Of a stretch of DNA of 7,288 nucleotides, positions 5,755 through 7,288 are shown piece after piece; position 1 is the stretch's first letter, and each line of letters opens with the position of its first letter. This DNA comes from Chloroflexota bacterium (GTDB lineage: Bacteria; Chloroflexota; Anaerolineae; Anaerolineales; UBA4823). The notes beneath the pieces were generated by a model. The model ran no database searches and was not told where the DNA came from. It saw only the letters and a list, made by a program, of their open reading frames with translations. The DNA lies in NCBI GenBank assembly GCA_017860725.1, contig JAGDMX010000116.1, positions 1-7,288 on the forward strand. The letters are read 5' to 3'. Both the position numbers and the translations under genes were made by a program.

Positions 5755-7288
5755 AAATTCCTTCCATGGCTTCTTGGAACTGCTCCTGATCACGCAACTG
5801 CAGCTCGTAGATCTGGCGATATAGACCGCCCTGAGTCAGCAGGTCAGTATGTGTGCCGCGCTGAAAGATCCTCCCGCCATCCATCACAACGATCATATCG
5901 GCGCGCCGGACGGTTGAAAGACGGTGGGCAATGACAAAAGTTGTCCGCCCGCGCATCAGCTCATCCAGAGCTTGCTGAATCAAGCGTTCGGTTTCCATAT
6001 CCACACTGGAGGTGGAGTCATCCAGAATCAGGATGCGCGGCTGCATCAAAAGGGCCCGAGCAATTGCGATTCGTTGGCGCTGTCCCCCAGAGAGGGTCAC
6101 GCCCCGCTCACCTACCACGGTTTGATACCCTTCGGGCAATTGTTCGATGAATTCGTGCGCTTGAGCTGCCTTGGCGGCAGTAACGATCTGCTCAAAATCG
6201 GCCTGCGGGCTGCCATAGGCGATATTCTCGGAAATGGTGGTGGAAAAAAGCAGCGAAGTCTGCAGGACAATCCCGATCTGGCGGCGTAATGAAACCAGCT
6301 CGGCCTGGCGTACATCCACGCCGTCCACTAGCACACTGCCGCTGGTTACATCATAGAAGCGCGGAATCAGGTTCACCAGAGAGGTTTTTCCCGAACCTGT
6401 GGGGCCGATCAATGCTATCAGCTGGTTAGGTTCCACCGTCAGGCGAATATCTTCCAGAGTCGGAACAACCTGTTGGTAATATTGAAATGAGATGTCGCGA
6501 AACTCAACTCGCCCGGAGAGGGGTGGCAAGACAGTGGCATCCATCGGCGACTGGATATCCGGCTGTGTATCGAGCACCTCATAGGTGCGCTGCACACCCG
6601 CCGCCGCTTCGCCGGCCAGATTCACCAACCAGGCAAGCTGTTGAGCAGGAGCTGCCAGCATGAGCAGATAGCTGTTAAACGCTACTACCTCACCAACCGT
6701 CATCTGTCCGTTGATCACCATCAGCCCGCCAAACCACAAGATCAAGATCGTGCTGAGCGAAACCAAGAAATGGCTGGTGGGCATGATTTTCGAGAACGCG
6801 GAAAGCACCTTTACCCGAGCGAAATAAAGTACGCGGTTGGTCCTGGCAAAGCGGTCGATCTCGTATGGCTCACGGGCGAAAGCGCGCACCACCTGCACAC
6901 CGCTTACATTCTCTTGAACACGTGAGGAAAGCTCACCCAGTGTATTATCTACATGCAGAAAGTATTTACCTACTCGCTTGCCAAAATTGCTGGTTATCAG
7001 CACCAGGGGTATCATCGGCAGCAAAGCAATCCAAGCTAGGTTAGGCTGCTTAGCAAAGAGGATGGTCACGATACCAATCATCAACAACCCCAGCCGGATG
7101 ATTTCTACTACACCGAAGCCGGTGAAACGTTCAATGGAACGAACATCTTCAATACAGCGGCTGATTAACTGCCCAGTTTGGGCATGATCATGGAAGCTGA
7201 ACGACAGATTCTGGATGTGATCGTAAAGCCGGTTACGGAAATCATAGCCAACATGAGTGGCGATCCATTCGCCCAGGTAGCGCTGGAT
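5726..7288 (-). CDS. ABC exporter half-transporter, first subunit of a heterodimer (degenerate Walker B), N-terminus beyond the window
   Basis: The reading frame is open from the TGA at 5726-5728 to the last base, giving 520 visible residues; I estimate 60-80 N-terminal residues are missing. A TTG at 7087 is internal, because the 67 codons before it read as a normal exporter membrane domain (YDFRNRLYDHIQNLSFSF, then TGQLISR). Membrane segments follow near visible residues 60-79, 83-100, 173-193 and 201-220. ATPase motifs in visible numbering: Walker A GPTGSGKTS (295-303), Q-loop Gln343, signature LSGGQ (399-403), Walker B ILILDD with Asp424 where catalytic Glu is usual, D-loop SSVD, and His455 in the H-loop. 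The GAC codon for Asp424 is at 6017-6019. An Asp here marks the degenerate-site subunit of heterodimeric exporters (BmrC, TM287). The gene overlaps its partner by 29 bases in one operon; the operon promoter lies outside the window. Confidence 0.93.
   Translation of the reverse strand: MQRYLGEWIATHVGYDFRNRLYDHIQNLSFSFHDHAQTGQLISRCIEDVRSIERFTGFGVVEIIRLGLLMIGIVTILFAKQPNLAWIALLPMIPLVLITSNFGKRVGKYFLHVDNTLGELSSRVQENVSGVQVVRAFAREPYEIDRFARTNRVLYFARVKVLSAFSKIMPTSHFLVSLSTILILWFGGLMVINGQMTVGEVVAFNSYLLMLAAPAQQLAWLVNLAGEAAAGVQRTYEVLDTQPDIQSPMDATVLPPLSGRVEFRDISFQYYQQVVPTLEDIRLTVEPNQLIALIGPTGSGKTSLVNLIPRFYDVTSGSVLVDGVDVRQAELVSLRRQIGIVLQTSLLFSTTISENIAYGSPQADFEQIVTAAKAAQAHEFIEQLPEGYQTVVGERGVTLSGGQRQRIAIARALLMQPRILILDDSTSSVDMETERLIQQALDELMRGRTTFVIAHRLSTVRRADMIVVMDGGRIFQRGTHTDLLTQGGLYRQIYELQLRDQEQFQEAMEGIYVSNPARSG
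5760..5765 (-). promoter_or_regulatory. Ribosome binding site of the second ABC gene, inside the first
   Basis: The minus strand reads GGAAGG five bases before the ATG at 5754. It decides between that ATG and the in-frame GTG at 5793, which would add 13 residues. The site lies within the last codons of the upstream ABC gene, so ribosomes finishing that gene pass over it. Confidence 0.7.

Noticed and set aside
7085..7087. TTG at 7087 as the true start of the first ABC gene
   Set aside because: The 67 codons upstream, to the window end, translate into a standard exporter membrane-domain sequence, so the gene runs off the window and the TTG is an internal Leu codon.
1..7288. A novel defence, mobile or multi-gene accessory system
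   Set aside because: All genes but one are housekeeping or transport families. I saw no integrase, transposase, long repeats, tRNA junction or toxin-antitoxin pair, and gaps between genes are 126 bases or less.

Overview
The window looks like a chromosomal housekeeping segment from a bacterium. The best guess for the host is Chloroflexota, class Anaerolineae or a relative. That rests on three things: a secreted protein ending in a TWLPLVI-type tail, which I recall as frequent at the C-termini of exported Chloroflexota proteins; a FabF and a RecA that read as diverged from the proteobacterial and firmicute types; and a moderate-to-high GC content judged by eye. No marker here fixes the taxonomy, so treat it as tentative.

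Layout: five protein genes and no RNA gene, mobile element or CRISPR array. Gene 1 (17-1342, minus) encodes an exported protein of unknown function that looks beta-rich and propeller-like. It diverges from fabF (1469-2716, plus) across a 126-base intergenic region holding a perfect TATAAT box and a 7-bp inverted repeat. fabF converges on recA (2785-3861, minus). The 68 bases between them hold a strong hairpin whose T-rich flank lies on the recA side. Upstream of recA is a compact promoter, TTGACA-16-TAAACT, with a near-consensus GAAC-N4-GTTC LexA-type operator inside it. Next come two overlapping ABC exporter half-transporter genes on the minus strand (3964-5754, and 5726 to the window end). 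The first-transcribed gene has no start within the window; its reading frame stays open to base 7288.

How the genes work together: the two ABC genes form one operon and, from their complementary motif changes, one heterodimeric exporter. The first subunit has Asp instead of the catalytic Glu after Walker B but a normal LSGGQ. The second keeps the Glu but has LSVGQ. This predicts one working and one degenerate ATP site. recA lies 102 bases downstream of the pair on the same strand, with its own promoter and no visible terminator in between. FabF serves type II fatty-acid elongation and appears to be a single-gene unit. No base is more than about 130 from a gene, so there is no large unexplained region.

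I found no convincing new multi-gene system. The points most worth a second look are the candidate SOS operator in the recA promoter, the asymmetric ABC pair, and the unassigned exported protein with its lone CxxxC motif and Chloroflexota-like tail.
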